A stretch of DNA of 64,000 bases, taken from Lytechinus variegatus (Eukaryota > Echinodermata > Echinoidea > Temnopleuroida > Toxopneustidae). The number at the start of each line of letters is the position of its first letter. Position 1 is the stretch's first letter. Below the pieces are notes generated by a model. It did not search any database. It was not told where the DNA came from and saw nothing but the letters and a program-made list of their open reading frames with translations. The translations under genes and the position numbers were made by a program. The stretch covers positions 42,488,922-42,552,921 of the forward strand of contig NC_054743.1 in assembly GCF_018143015.1 (NCBI RefSeq), given 5' to 3'. Below, one piece after another: positions 24,001 to 36,100 of this stretch.

Positions 24001-27000
24001 GATGTACTTTATTACAAATATATCTTAGACTTATGATTCTGATGTCTACACTAGAGTTTAAAGGGTCAATTAATAAATTGGGTTAAGTTGAAAGGGCGTT
24101 TAGTTGTCAAGAAGGTCCAAAAATCCAAGATGGCTTAAAAAAATATCGGGTCCTAAATGACCGTTGTAACTTAAAAGTGGATATATAACATTACAATTAC
24201 ACAGGGCCCAGGTGGTAATAGCGACAGATATAACTTATGATACACCCATAAAGGTACACAAATGGGTATAATTGCTCTCATTAGCACCCCTTATTGTACC
24301 AACCCCTAAGGTTCAAATTTGAATCCCGATTCTTAGTATGTTCATGAAACCATTTCGAGGTTGAAAGACTAGACCTCATTTGCCTTAAAATAAAATATTC
24401 TGTATAACTGTACCAACACCCCTGTCAAATATATTTGACAAAATCTGTAATGATAAAAAAATATTTTTTTTAAAGAAGGGACTTCAGTTGTTGTTGTTTA
24501 TACAAAATGTAAATATGAATTCATTCTCATCTGTTACTATATGAAAAATTTGGTATTCCCTTTTTAACAGGTGACCCACACAAACGGTGAGAAGAGGTAA
24601 AGAGAGAAAGGGGCACAGCAACTGGAAGGAGAGGGAAGTCCAGACACTCTACCACTGTCTGCGATTGAATAAGAAATTTCTCTTTGGATCAGGGGGTCAA
24701 GCTTTCTAGTATGAAGGCGAGTCTTTATATAAAGTTGTGTTTATTGAATATTCTACTTGTAAATACAAGTATACTACTGTAGGTAATATTTATTCTTGTC
24801 TAATTTGTTATTCTTAAGAGCAGTTGCAAACGTGATGTCCTGTTCTAGTAATTTTCAAATATAAATCTCTTAAAATTCATCTACATCTTGTAATAAATAC
24901 ATCTTAATTTTACTCACAAAAATGGATAATATGAATCTCGTGAATTTTTATAGAAATTCAAGTTTCAATTGGCAACTGAGCCCTCTTAATATTTCAATGA
25001 ATGATATTATGGAATGCATTCACAAAAATATGTAAGAGCAACAACAATGCAACTCGTCAAAGTGAAAACAAAATCTAGGAAGGCTATTGGATCCATACTA
25101 TTGTAACAATTATTTTCCACTTAACTTTTGCAAGAGATTCAGATTCAGTTGATTTATATTTTTTATTAGAATCTCAACAAAGAGGCTAACAAAGAGAGCT
25201 TACAAGCATAAACGCAATTTAAGTGCATTTAAGAATAAATAGTAGTAGTAGAAGGGTATATTTTCATTTTCAAGTAACACCACATATGAAAATTTTCACA
25301 AATGACTTGATTGAAATTAAATATATTCTGACTTTAATTATAAGTATATAAAAAATGATATTCGAAAGCTATTTACCCAAGTTTTATTTAACATTCTATA
25401 TTTATTTTAATTATGTCTGTGATTGCAATCTCAAAAGGCTCTTTCATAATCTTTTAGAGATACATCATACATGTAAATGTATGTGAACACTTTACTGTTA
25501 TCAAGTTGAGTTGCTAAAGTTGTTTTCACTGATTCTTCTGATTTCAGATTGTTCAAGAGTCAAGACTGTTGAAGAGGTGACGTCATGGACCTGGTAGCAC
25601 CTGGCAAGGGAACTAAATTATATTACTGTTCACCCTCAAGTATCCTAAAAACGGTTTAAAAATTTGAACATTAACAAAAGTACTAATTTTCATTTTTTCA
25701 AAGATAATAATCATTATATTGACATTGTGGATATATTTTATGATTATCATAAAACTATTATAATGTTAATGATGATAGGTCATAATAATACAAATGAACA
25801 ATAGGTAGAAAAGAAGACAACCAAGAAGGAGGAAGAGAAGAAGAAAAAGAAGAGGGGAGGAAGAGAAGAAGAAAAAGAAGAGGGGTGGAAGAGGAGAAAA
25901 GGAGAAGAATAAATTACAACACTGTGAGTTCCTCTTCATGATATTACAGAAATCTTCATCGCTTTTAAGTGGAAATATCTATGAATAATATAATATATAA
26001 TGATATGAAAAATACATTTTATTTAAATCCATGTTCCACTTTTAATCATGTTTATAAAGTCATAGGACAGGTGACAAGAAAAAATTGTTTCACAAATTTC
26101 TAGTGTGTATTTATTTTTAAAGTAATAAATTTACATAAAATGTCATTCTTTTTGCTTCATCTCTTTGTTGCTTTTATTGAATATGGGGGGGGGGGGTGGT
26201 CAAAATATGATTTGCCCCTCAGAACACACTTGTTTCCCTACTAAAATAGTAATTAATATTTGTAGAAAATTGTAGGATTATTTTTATAAACTCTAAATAT
26301 TGTCCCATGAATTGTCAAATTTGGAAGGTAATTGATTGAGGGCGAGAAATGAAAATGAGATAGATCTACATGTATGTAGAGATGCAAAGATTACACTGTA
26401 TAAGTAAAAGTGAGAAAGCGGGGGCGAGGTGAATTAGAATGGGAGAAGGGAAATGAAAAAGTTTAAATGTGAAGGAGTCATTAACAGAGATAGAGAGATG
26501 TATAGAGAATTGGTTAGATAAATTTCGTGAATGATAGTGGCCTAATCTCGGAGGGAGGGAGATAATGAAAGCGATAAAAGGATAAAGCATTTTTTTTTGG
26601 GGGGGGTTACATTTCATGAGAGAGAGATAGAAAGAAAATGGCCAGGTGCTCAAAGATGAATAAATATAAAATGATTGGTGACTGAGGTATGGATTAAGGG
26701 ATACAGGTGGTATGAACGTGTCCCAATTAAGGCACAAAGCCGTGATGAGTAGTGGCCCCTCATGTGCACTCCTCTTGGAATTTGGGCAATAAGTGAGCAT
26801 ATTCTAAAGTGGACCCCCCCATCGCCCCATCTCTAATGGCCAGTTTTTGGCACGGATTAAACCCCGTCTCTTCTTTTTTATTTAGGCTTGTTTATTTGTT
26901 TTTTTTTTCATGTCAAATATTTTCTTGAAGAAATTCCCCCATTGTGCTTCCACGTTTGTAACCCTCGCCGCAACTGCACTGGCAAGGTGGTTCCATGACA

Positions 27001-30000
27001 TGCTTATATAATACAAAATTGAAATTATAAAGAAAAAATAATAATCATTGATTACAGGGATATATGCATGGTTGTCAATCGGTGTTCATGGTTTGGGGAT
27101 GACTGATACAAATATTGTTCTCTGTGAAGGAGTTTTCTTTCAATTAGGGGCTTTGGAAATCTAAATTGTTATGGGGCAGACATGGCATAAAGGACGAAAT
27201 TTATAAAAACTGCGAGCGAGCAAACATTTTAACTTTGTAGTACAAAATCTATCTTTGTGATAGATGTTGAATATGATATGAAATAGCATATATCATATTT
27301 CACTCTTTTTTCTTTTCCTTTTTTTTGTCAGACCGAATTTTTCGTGATAATGCTACCTCTCTTTCTCCAACGAGACTATTAACTAAGAACTAGATGAATA
27401 ATGCAAGCGGGAAGCTGCATCTGAGATTTTCGAAAAGAATTGGATGACCTATAAATTATCAATTTTGATGACCTTTTCATATTTCCTTTTTCTTTCCTCT
27501 TTTAAATTACAATTCGTATTTCCTCTATAGTCCTACCATTTTAGACTATGAACCTGAATAAAGAAAGTTAACAAAGAAAAGGCGATATTAAAAAGGATGA
27601 TGAAATGAACGAGGCACGTCCTATATGCACTTTGTTGCGGGGAAGGAACATTAAACTAGAACTATCAATGAAGGTGATAAATACCCTTGCCCTTAGCCGT
27701 TACAAACTTACAATGGCAACAGTTTCAAACTATGAAAAAAATATGTCTTGCCCATCTTTACCCAAGACCTCCACGAGCAAGTCATGAGCATAACTGATGA
27801 AGTAGTTTGAACCGCAAGATTTTGCCTAATTTTTGACACATATATTGTTACCATGGTAACACAATTCCGACACATTAAAAAATATGTCCTGCACATTTTT
27901 ACCTCGAGACCAATGTGTGAGCCAAATTTCATGAGAATTGGTTTAAACTAACCAAGAAGCAGGAACCAATATATTTTTACCTAATTTAGGGCAAATAGTA
28001 TGTGGTAACCATGGCAACATGATTTCCGACACACACAAAATATGTGTCTCTCACATCTTCACCTCAAACTCAATATGTAAACCAAATTTGAGAATTGGTT
28101 GAAAATTGATCTAGTATAATTAAATCTGAAAGTTTTTTTACCAATTTTATGTCATATAATATGCCGTTACCATGGCAATATGATTTCTGACACACAAAAT
28201 AGATTTTAAACCTACGGGAAGCAATTCAAATTCCAATACCAACGCCAACACTGGAATTGAAATCACCCAATGTATGTACCAAATTTCTTTTTTAATCACA
28301 TTTGAATTAAGCACAAAAGGGGCGATTCTAGACTGAAAGTCAGAGTTATTATCATCATTTTGGGAGGTAGGGTGGTGCTTGAAAAATATGTGGCGTTGAT
28401 ATAAATTATGTCATCATTCTAAGGAAAATGTGTAAGATTTATGATTGTTCGTTTTTCAAATATTGAAAGAATACATCATATGCTATCCAATGACACAAAA
28501 ATTATTTCGAAAGTCCAAGTAAAACTCAAAATATCATCAAATTACAGAGGGCATAATTATAGAAAATGATCGTAAAATTACCCTTAAGTCACTTATTGCA
28601 GAAAGCCGCCGTTTATGTCTTGATTTTAATCACGACATAAATTTATGTCATTCAAATGGATTTATGTCATGATTTTATGTCGCGATTTAAGACATAAAGC
28701 TTTATGCAATGGATTTATGTCATTATTTGTGTTTATGTCATGATTTATGCTATATGACGTAAATCGTGACATAAATCATGACATAAATCAATACATAAAC
28801 TTTTATGCAACAGGGCCCTGGTGGATATTATTTTAGTGTCTACACGAGGGTTTAAAGGGTCAAAATACTTTGGGACTGGCTACTGTGATAATGTAGTTAT
28901 CCACTTTGCCTTCAAATCCAAGATGGCTGATGGTTGATAAAATTTTAGAATCTACCTGGGAATTTTTTGTCAAATTGAAATACTAACCATCCTTGTTGGT
29001 CATGTTACTTGTCCATACCACACTTTGGATACCAACATTATTTCCTACAGGTAGATATTGTAGAATTCTGAACATTATTGAGTAAGTCGTTTTAGATGTC
29101 GTTTTTTAGACTGTCTTACTGATCTATCACAATTAGTTCTTTTTGTCGATTCGCGCCAGCTTGTGTTATGTGCATGCAAAGCATTGGCATTTGGGTCAGT
29201 TTCTTTTCCTCGCGCAACCAATTGTATTCCAGTGTAAGAAAAAGTCGCCATTTTATTTGAGGAGGCTTTCATGGTGCTCAGTAAAACTGTTTACAAATTT
29301 TCCACTACCTCACGCACGGCTGGCAACCTGATCTCGTGCTAAACAAGATAATCGATGTTCTAACATGTGGAAGCTGTGGTTTTTAATAAAGCTAGATTTA
29401 CACCGGAACGGAATCAACTGCGAATCGATCCGAGCACGTGTATGCGGGTGGTTTCGGGAGTATTCTGTTCTACCTCCTCGAATCAGCGACGGATAAGTCC
29501 GAAAGGGGTTCCGAATCTGAGCAGAATCGCGAAGAATTGATTCCCTGTATACTTCGAATGCTTCCCAGACTCCAAACGCATTCCATCCAAGTATACCCCG
29601 AATGAAATTTGCTGTGGCCACATCCAGCAGTATTTTGAAGGGTATTTAGCTAGACATTTCAAAACGAGCCAAATCCCTCCACGAATGTTCCGGGATGCTT
29701 CTCGAATTTTCTGGCATTCAGGGAGAACAGAATACTCCCGTATTCGGATAGATTCGCAGCTTATTAATTTCGGGTGTAGCCCTAGCTGGCTTTATCGATC
29801 GATACAATGACCAGATTTCTACAAAAGCATATACAGTGTACAATTTTTGTTAAATTTGTTTTAAGAAACTTGTCCAATCAGTATTGACAGGCGAGTGATC
29901 TGTTCCGGTGAAGGTCTTGTTCCACTGGCCGACGGACACAAAACATATAGGCCTATAGGATACAGCGGACAAGTAACATTTCTGGCTGGCTCTATCCGTC

Positions 30001-30673
30001 TTCAGCCACCACAATAATAAAAGAACTATTGGTGAACAATGAACTCAAAGTAGACGGATGCTCGAAGGACATAGAGCGCATGTAACACGTATGCATGATT
30101 ACGCTACGGATGACATTTTTAAATGTTTTACATCCGCTTTGCTTTCGTAAGTACATTAGGACCAAGCTTCTCCACTGCACTTATGGATGCAGAGAGGATG
30201 CAAACAGAAAAAAAATCGTGCCATCTATTGGAAAACGTTATGTATCCGTTGTGTTCTCTTTGCATACGAGTTTCATACGCTCTACATCCATCATGCATCC
30301 GTCCACTGTGATTTCATTGTTTGCCCATTTTGTCTTTTGTCTGGAGCAGATGAAAACAAATGGAACCACCACGAAATTTTGCTTGTCCGCTGTGTCCATT
30401 ATGAATACGTTTGTGTCCGTCGGTCAGTGGGACCAGGCCTTTAGTCTTACCAAATTATTCAACTTCATACATTTAACCATTCTTTCACTAATTGGAATAT
30501 CATTATCGTAGTTAATATTTTACTACCATGATCATCATTTGATGATCATTATCATTGTCATCGCTCTTCAAATAACTATTCAGATCGTGTGCATGTTAAA
30601 TAAATAATGCTTTACCCGAATATCCGAGCGCCACAGCAACGTAGAGGCCCATCAGGATGAGAACGTAGTGCAT
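17866..30673 (-). CDS. C-type-lectin-like secreted protein, gene 1 (complete, 4 exons)
   Basis: Join of complement(30616-30673, 20781-21065, 19598-19738, 17866-18047): 666 nt, 221 residues plus stop, every intron in phase 1 with GT/AG borders. Residues 1-20 are a hydrophobic signal peptide. The CTLD spans about 21-162: C23-PAGW, C34-Y, C52, E67, the WIGL-like core at W89-VGC92, F101-x-C103-x-DG, and C160 near the end. An N-glycosylation sequon is at N98. Exon 3 carries only one cysteine, and the EPN/QPD and WND calcium-sugar motifs are not visible, so classical calcium-dependent sugar binding is doubtful. Residues 163-221 form a proline-rich linker and a tail with C195, C216 and C220. It is one of three related genes here. 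A secreted recognition role is inferred from the family; the ligand is unknown. No transcript evidence is available to me. Confidence 0.82.
18048..19597. other. Gene 1 intron 3
   Basis: AT-rich intron sequence. I recognise no element or coding piece in it. Confidence 0.5.
19598..19738 (-). CDS. Gene 1 exon 3, end of CTLD
   Basis: 141 nt, the only frame open throughout fits phase 1 on both sides. It ends YDVIVTKRLAILTLCE, matching the usual CTLD end (WYDV..C..xLxxxCE) except that the penultimate cysteine is absent. The donor GTAAAC is good. Confidence 0.75.
20056..20115. repeat. Perfect 60-bp palindrome in gene 1 intron 2
   Basis: Two 30-bp arms meet with no spacer at ATTAA/TTAAT. The homologous relic at 59.5 kb carries one arm only, so the palindrome probably arose by local inverted duplication in this copy. 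Confidence 0.95.
20781..21065 (-). CDS. Gene 1 exon 2, first part of CTLD
   Basis: 285 nt, phase 1 at both ends, acceptor TTGTTACAG and donor GTAAGT. It encodes CPAGWKNIGSGCY, CKSLGGQVFVPNS, IWVGCVYDD and FLCVDGS. It aligns without difficulty to 45921-46220 and 62151-62426. Confidence 0.9.
22640..23500 (+). mobile_element. LINE (CR1/L2-like) 3' part with internal deletion
   Basis: Frame 1 (from about 22660 to 23026) reads LNENKSEFIVFGSKKS, VRNLGVVFDTNMSF, LITSRLDFCNSLFYGL. Frame 2 (about 23027-23225) reads YNPIRTLRSTDCKLL, HSWGDHAFSNAAARLWNMLP and TFKDHLKTYLFQL. Both belong to the C-terminal half of a CR1/L2-type ORF2. About 60-70 residues normally lying between them are missing at the frame change. 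A 3' untranslated part follows and ends in (ATT)n at 23473-23494. It is inserted in the satellite at 21450-24190. Confidence 0.85.
23500..23670. repeat. LINE/SINE 3'-end-like tail
   Basis: A second 3'-end-like stretch, TGTGCGCTCTACAAATATAC followed by ATT-rich sequence, typical of CR1-type 3' ends (GCGCTATATAAAT type). Its relation to the LINE on its left is unclear. Confidence 0.4.
24191..27069. other. Gene 1 intron 1, no gene seen
   Basis: AT-rich intron. It has a purine-rich GAAGAAG tract at about 25800-25910 and a GAGA-rich stretch at 26340-26700 that opens a long minus-strand frame. I find no conserved exon. Confidence 0.5.
27070..27565 (+). repeat. Dispersed repeat, copy 2
   Basis: Second copy of the family at 8160-8720: GTTCATGG, TTGTTCTCTGTGAAGG, GCAGACATGGCATAAAGGAC, a T-rich TTTTCCTTTTTTT tract, AATAATGCAAGCGGGAAGC, and terminal GAACCTGAATAAAG. 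Confidence 0.55.
27700..28240 (+). repeat. Tandem ~150-bp repeats
   Basis: Three to four units carrying GTTACCATGGTAACA or GGTAACCATGGCAACA, TTCCGACACA, AATATGTCCTGCACATTTTT, and CCAAATTTCATGAGAATTGG. Units are diverged. Confidence 0.75.
28590..28820. mobile_element. Foldback element of TTTATGTCATGA units
   Basis: Left half repeats TTTATGTC(A/G)TGATTT; right half repeats AATCATGACATAAA. The halves are inverted relative to each other. It runs from about TTATTGCAGAAAGCC to TTTTATGCAACAGGGCCC. No coding frame. Confidence 0.7.
28840..29385. other. Gene 1 intron 1 segment
   Basis: Contains one stray unit of the CCAAGATGGC satellite (about 28840-28990) and otherwise unassigned sequence with chance frames. 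Confidence 0.4.
29386..29795. mobile_element. MITE with ~85-bp inverted termini
   Basis: Left AGCTAGATTTACACCGGAAC ... GGGAGTATTCTGTTC; right end read in reverse gives AGCTAGGGCTACACCCGAAA ... GGGAGTATTCTGTTC. The arms are imperfect but align over about 85 bp. The interior repeats GAATG/TTCGAAT words. The GC content is above the surroundings. Confidence 0.8.
29911..30442. mobile_element. MITE with ~75-bp inverted termini
   Basis: Left AAGGTCTTGTTCCACTGGCC then GACGGACACAAAAC and ACAGCGGACAAG; the right end in reverse gives AAGGCCTGGTCCCACTGACC, GACGGACACAAACG and ACAGCGGACAAG. About 530 bp. The overlapping open frames inside are not conserved genes. Confidence 0.82.
30616..30673 (-). CDS. 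Gene 1 exon 1, signal peptide
   Basis: Encodes 19 residues plus one base (phase 1): Met, His, Tyr, then a hydrophobic run ending ALGYS. The donor is GTAAAG. The ATG lies about 85 nt below a TATA-like box, and the exon is closely similar to 52003-52060. Confidence 0.85.
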
Positions 30674-30786
30674 TCTCCTTGGAGTTTGATACGATTGTTC
30701 GAACGCAACTACGAACATATGGTCTTCCTCGAGCAACTTTGTGAAAACTCGTAAGATACAGCAGCAAGAACAAGTGCATGTATCTT

Positions 30787-30795
30787 CTTATATAG
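30787..30795 (-). promoter_or_regulatory. TATA-like box of gene 1
   Basis: CTATATAAG on the minus strand, about 115 nt upstream of the gene 1 ATG. The equivalent place in gene 2 has TTATTATAAG. The flanking sequence (TGCACTTGTTCTTGC, TACGAGTTTTCA) is conserved between the two genes, supporting a shared promoter. Confidence 0.6.
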
Positions 30796-31376
30796 ATTCT
30801 TCTGTAGGGAAAATGTGTGCGTGTGTGAGAGAGAATTGGAGGGGGGGGAGATGAAATTACCTTGCTTTCCATGTTTTCCGAACGGTTTACTAACTGCAAA
30901 ACAATAGTGCCCTCCTTATCGTATGTCTCCAACATGTTTAAATTATTGATAGAATGTGGTCTATGGACCTTGCCAATAAGTACATTCACTCAGGATATTT
31001 ATCGTCATAGCCATAGTGGCGGTTTCAAAAAAGTGCAGTTACCTAAGGACTTTCTTTCTTAAACTCTTTATCAAGCCATTTCAAATTTCCCAATAATGAG
31101 TCTCTGGTGAAGACATTGATGTCTCATACATGAGATAGAAAGGTTCTAAACCTCGTCACTGTTCTATACATTCTATTGGTTGGGGGTACTTCTATTCATT
31201 AAAAACTTCGTTAACATCTTCAGAGAGAGAGAGAGAGAGGGAGAGAGAGAGAAAGAAAGACACTATCCAAGTGATACGAGTGCACCTCTCATGAAAACAG
31301 CAACTTTTCAGCGTATATCTTTATCCAAAAGCCTTTCTTGAACCATGGACCTCAGAGTAGTAGGTCCATGCTTTAA

Positions 31377-31615
31377 CCCCCTTCAGAAATGTTCAAGCTT
31401 GCGGCAAGCGCGCGACTAGCTTGCGCAAGCTTGCGGCATGCTAGTAACTAGCATGCGACTAGCTTAATAAGCGTGTAATATGCGTGCAGAGTAATAGTTA
31501 AGCGATCTTTTAGCGAGCAGGGACTGTTCGCTAGCATGCACTCGCTTATTAAGTGAGCGCCCTGCTAGTCGCATGCTAGTTACTAGCAAGCGGCACGCTT
31601 AAATTTCTGTAGGGG
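31377..31615. mobile_element. Foldback MITE
   Basis: Ends CCCCCTTCAGAAATGTTCAAG and CTTAAATTTCTGTAGGGG are inverted. The interior is a near-complete fold of GCATGCTAGTAACTAGCATG, GCGACTAGC and AGCGAGCAGGG blocks. About 239 bp. Confidence 0.82.
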
Positions 31616-32958
31616 AACTCATCCAATGATTGAAGATTACAAAAGACAGTATTCGCTCGGACATGTCCGATGTTGTTCTTATCTGTCACCCCAAAACATT
31701 TAGATGAATCGGAAATGGGGGTTACCGAGCACCATTATGATATATTTTTAACCACCCTTTTTGTATTCCCTGAAGTGTCCAGTTAATGAATCTCCATGTC
31801 CCCTTTAACAAATCGTGTCCAATGGGGTTCAAAATGTATGAGATTCAATTTTATTTCAACTCGTAAGTGCGTCAAACTCTGTTATACATAGTGGTAAATT
31901 TTTTATTAAATTTATCTATTTTCTTTTTCCGGGGGGGGGGGGCATATTCACTTGTGTATCTTCAAAATTGTTACATTGTAGATGATAAACGGTCTTCTTT
32001 ATCAATGATTAATTTATTTTATTTATTTATTTATTTATTCACACATATTTAAACAGGTTCACAAGATCAGATATAAAATTACTGTTTTGCATCTTGGTCC
32101 TGTTAACCAGTTAATAAAGACAAATGGGGTCAAAAGCAAGAACATGTTCACTCGAAAAACATATTTATGTTTGTAATCAATAAACGAAATATTTCAGTTC
32201 GATCATAATGGGTTATATCGCTACGATCAAGATAAAAACATTATGGACCTTATAATGACAAAGCTTACACATACACACCCTCTAATTTTTGTTTGCCTGT
32301 TTTAGGTTGCGTAAATATGTAGGCTACCAAATGATTTGTGAAAAAGAGATCTAAAATTAAGACAAATGAAATATCTAAATAAGAAATACACTTTAGAGGT
32401 CCGAAACCATTACAGTGCTAAACATCGAAAGTCATATCTTCATAAAACATTTTAAGTGTACCATAAAAAAACATGGTGGTCATTTAATTTGTGTAAAATC
32501 GATAGTCAAGCGAGATTGACATAACCGACCCTCAAACATAGTTCTAGAAGCGTGAAACAAATTATGATTGAGAAACACTTAAATGAATGTAACACGTGTA
32601 CAATCTACTTTAAATGGAGACAGAGCATGTTGGTGATACTAGCACGGAAGCAATGTTATCAACACAACCACAATGATAAATGAAGAGGATACCATTTCGT
32701 TGTTCTATATATACATGTAACTTTGAATTTACATGTATGGTTTAAAGATAACGCAGAAGAATTACGATATAAAATCACTTATAACATATGAAACATTTGA
32801 CATCATTTTATACATTGTGTACAATCCAATCTATAACACCCCAGAGAACTATACTCAACCAGTAAATAAAAAGGAGGCGGTCAAAGAAACCGTCCGAGAT
32901 ATTGTAAGTATAACTGTCGTCACTGCAGATCATATCATATCTTTCTCTGCTAACATGA
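31616..32958. other. Intergenic between genes 1 and 2
   Basis: AT-rich with a G-run (31930) and a (TTTA)n tract near 32018-32040. No coding feature or classified element is visible. Confidence 0.5.
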
Positions 32959-33140
32959 CTAATGACAATTATGTTTGCAGACTACGGCATGGCGTTCCTT
33001 GCCTCCGATTGGTGCCAGCTTAATCACGTGATCATCGCGACAGTAACTAATCAGAGAAGTTCCTTTGCGGTCTGGAGGTGGAGCAAAGATGCTTGGTGTG
33101 AGATTAGACTTAGGTTGTTGAAAACTGGACATAGGTCCCT
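32959..33140 (-). CDS. Gene 2 terminal exon, cysteine tail and stop
   Basis: 182 nt from acceptor GCATGCAG to TAG. DRKG, YCRDDHVIKLAPIGGKE and VVCKHNCH match gene 1 exon 4 with the stop at the same position. The intron before it is unusually large if only exon 45921-46220 precedes it. Confidence 0.8.
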
Positions 33141-36100
33141 CTGCATGCAATATAAAGAAATGCATAAAACAAATGACTGCATAAATGGCTCGGATTTGGA
33201 CAACCCAAGGACATTCACATTAGCCACTTTTGCCTGATACAAAGTCATCTTGCAGTAATGTTATACCATCTGTTAATAGCTCTATGGTTATACCAATCTT
33301 TTGGCTTCAATATGGGCATGAGCAGGATTTTTGACAAGAAAACGGTAGAATATTTTGTCATACTTTGATTCGTTAGTTATACTGCTGTCACATTTCCCCT
33401 ACGACGGCCATACGGCTAGTAAAAAACAATTTTTCATGTTTTTTGTTGTTTCTACCACCTAGCGTATATCTAGCTCACAAAATCCACATTAGGAGAAATG
33501 TGACTGCACCAAGGGCAAGACAATAGCTTAATTGAAAGATGAAAATAAAAATGCAAGATGGCAATCGTACTGCAAAGTAACAATCAGAATGAACGATACT
33601 TGCAATGGGCTAAGACTATCAATATTGAATGCATTTGAAATCAATGAATACATTTAATCTGTTCAAAGCCAATATGAGTTCATGGCCATTAAACTGAATA
33701 ATATTACAATCAAACTCAATTATGACTGATGATAATCAAACTGTATGATAGTAATCCAACTGAACGATTAAACTATAAGAAATTAAAATCTTAAAGAGGA
33801 ACGAAACCTTTGGAAGGTGTGGGAATGTGTGAAATCAGATAAATCAAAGAATACGATCAAAAGAAGTTTGAGAAAAATCGGACAAAATAATGAGCATTTG
33901 AATATTGCGATTACTTATGCTATGGAGATCATCCTAATGGCAATGCGACAAAGAAGTGTGATGTCACATGTGAACAACTTCCCCTTTGAAAGACCATGAA
34001 ACGCCCACAAAATGGCCCTTTTTGCTCTTTCGTTTAAAATCTGTATTACATGCCCTCGTATAGACAGAATACATGACAAAAGATTAAGTTTAAGTGAAAT
34101 TTATACAGAAGTAATGGCAAAGTTGTTCACTGGTCACATCACACAGCTTTGTCTCATTGCCAAATGCAGGGTCTACATTACAATAAAGATCTAAACTCCG
34201 AATGTTCATAACCTACTTATTAGCTATTCATTTTTCTCAAACTTTCGTTGATCGGTTTCTTTGACTTTAGTTTTTATTTTCGCACAAGGTTTCTTGTTCC
34301 AAACGTTCCATTTTAATTTAATGGAAGAGTACAAACAGTTTTACCTTCGCAAAGTGTCAACAAATTTCCAGAATTGTCTTGGCACATTTGCTCACTCAAA
34401 CGACTATATGCATTGTGGCTGGCGCATATCCATTGGCTTTTGCATTTCGAGACGAGGTATTCTACTCCATCGTAATTATGCCAAAAGTCTGTCAGAATCA
34501 AACAAGGATAAAGAACATTCATAGCCTTGTTCAGACGTGGGATCGGAGTCCGATCGGAATAAATTTTAATTATGAATGGAGTAAATTTACAAGATTGTTT
34601 TCGTATCACGACTCAGAAAATAGGAAACCAGAAGGATCCCGGGAAAGGGTTATCTTGGTAGGAGGGAGGTCCGCCGAAACAGGCACAACCCGGACATCAT
34701 CTCCGATTTAGCTTCCTCCGATCCTCCCTCCAATATGCCTAAATCTAGGTCGTGATAAGACATCTTTGGAATTTCATTTCATGCATAATAAGATTTTACT
34801 CCAACTAGGATCGCCCGTCTGAACGAGGAACGTATCATACAAGCAAATATTTCGTTGACAAGTAGCTTATTTTGTCCAAAAAAATGTGATTGCAGTTGAT
34901 TGCAGTTTATCCACTTTGGTGCTTTTCGGTCCCTATTCTACCTCCCGGGCGTATCAGCAATAACACAAAAGCCCAATTACATACGCTTATTTCATACTTC
35001 TTACGCAACCTCGACAATTTCATGAATTGAGGCCCTGTCAACGGTGCCGTTGATATCCGACCTTAGCGGAGGAAGAACGCAGGATAGAGGTGCCAATATA
35101 CCAGCAGCTGGTGAAATCAATGAAATATTCTTCCACCAATATAAAAAATTATCGCTAATCATTCATCGGTAAATTTGATCTGAATGAACATCGCGCATCC
35201 TGGGGGGCGTTTCATCAAACAATTAGTCGGTGATTTTCTCCGACTTATTGTGATTTTCACCGACTAATTTCATTTTCACCGACAATTTTGCTATCACTGA
35301 CTAAATTCCATTTCATGAAAATTTGTCGGTGGCCTTCACCTACCGACAAAACTCATTTTTCACCGACTAATCCAATTTTCACCGACAAATCAGCATTTTG
35401 AGGGCCTTCGCAGCTAAAATCGATCAATTATAGTTGATTTTTAATATAACACTTGAATAAATTGCTTATTTTTCATTTCATTAAGAAAATTCAAAGAAAA
35501 TCTATTTATCTTTAGTCAATGAAAAATAAAAAGTAGACATTTCAAGAATCATATTTTCATCTTTAAAACTATATTTTCATAAATATTAATGGATACATAG
35601 GAAACATCTTCAAGTGTACAAATTTTTACACACATAATTTTCTTCTACCTGAATAAATCATTGTGCATTTTTTAATCAATAATGTCCAATAAATTCTAAA
35701 ACAAGTGGAATGCCTCTGGCCGTCTCACCTGCATCACGCGGTTCAATATAGCAGCAGTGCTGACTTTGAATACTACTCTAACTCGCACAAGATGTTCAGT
35801 GATACATGGTTACTCTTATGTCCACTTCTTATGAACTAGACCAATAAACTTACAGAGATATGATGGTTATTCAACAAAAAACCCCAACATGGCCAAAGTT
35901 CATTGACCTTACATGACCATTGACCTTGATCATGTGACCTGAAACTCGAACAGGATGTTCAGTGATACTTGATTACTCTTATGTACAAGTTTCATGAATC
36001 AGATCCATAAACTTTTAAAGTTATGATGGTAATTCAACAGATACACCCAATTCGGCCAAAGTTCATTGACCTTTGACCTTGGTCATGTGACCTGAAACGC

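Larger units (their letters stand above)
21450..24190. repeat. Degenerate ~170-bp satellite in gene 1 intron 1
   Basis: Units recur with TGGTCTAGTATGTCCAAAAA, CCAAGATGGCTTCCAAAAAT, TTAAAATTGCTGTTGCTACT and GGACATAATCCATTTCAT, near 21480, 21660, 21825, 21990, 22175, 23712, 23870, 23955 and 24125. The array is interrupted by a LINE (about 22640-23690). Stray units occur at about 28919, 51117 and 51271. Confidence 0.75.
30600..31335. repeat. Duplicated 5' region of gene 1
   Basis: Collinear with about 51985-52750: signal exon, 5' untranslated region, TATA-like box, TGTCTCCAACATGTT, GCCAATAAGTACATTCACT, AAGCCATTT.AAATTTCCCAAT and a GAGAGA tract all recur in order. This shows that genes 1 and 2 arose by segmental duplication that included the promoter. 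Confidence 0.85.

Noticed and set aside
26366-26800. 144-codon minus-strand frame
   Set aside because: It lies over purine-rich GAGA sequence that depletes stops on one strand; composition is serine/leucine/proline-rich and matches no family I know.
29992-30511. Several overlapping frames of 62-138 codons
   Set aside because: They lie in the MITE at 29911-30442, in several frames at once, with no recognisable domain.
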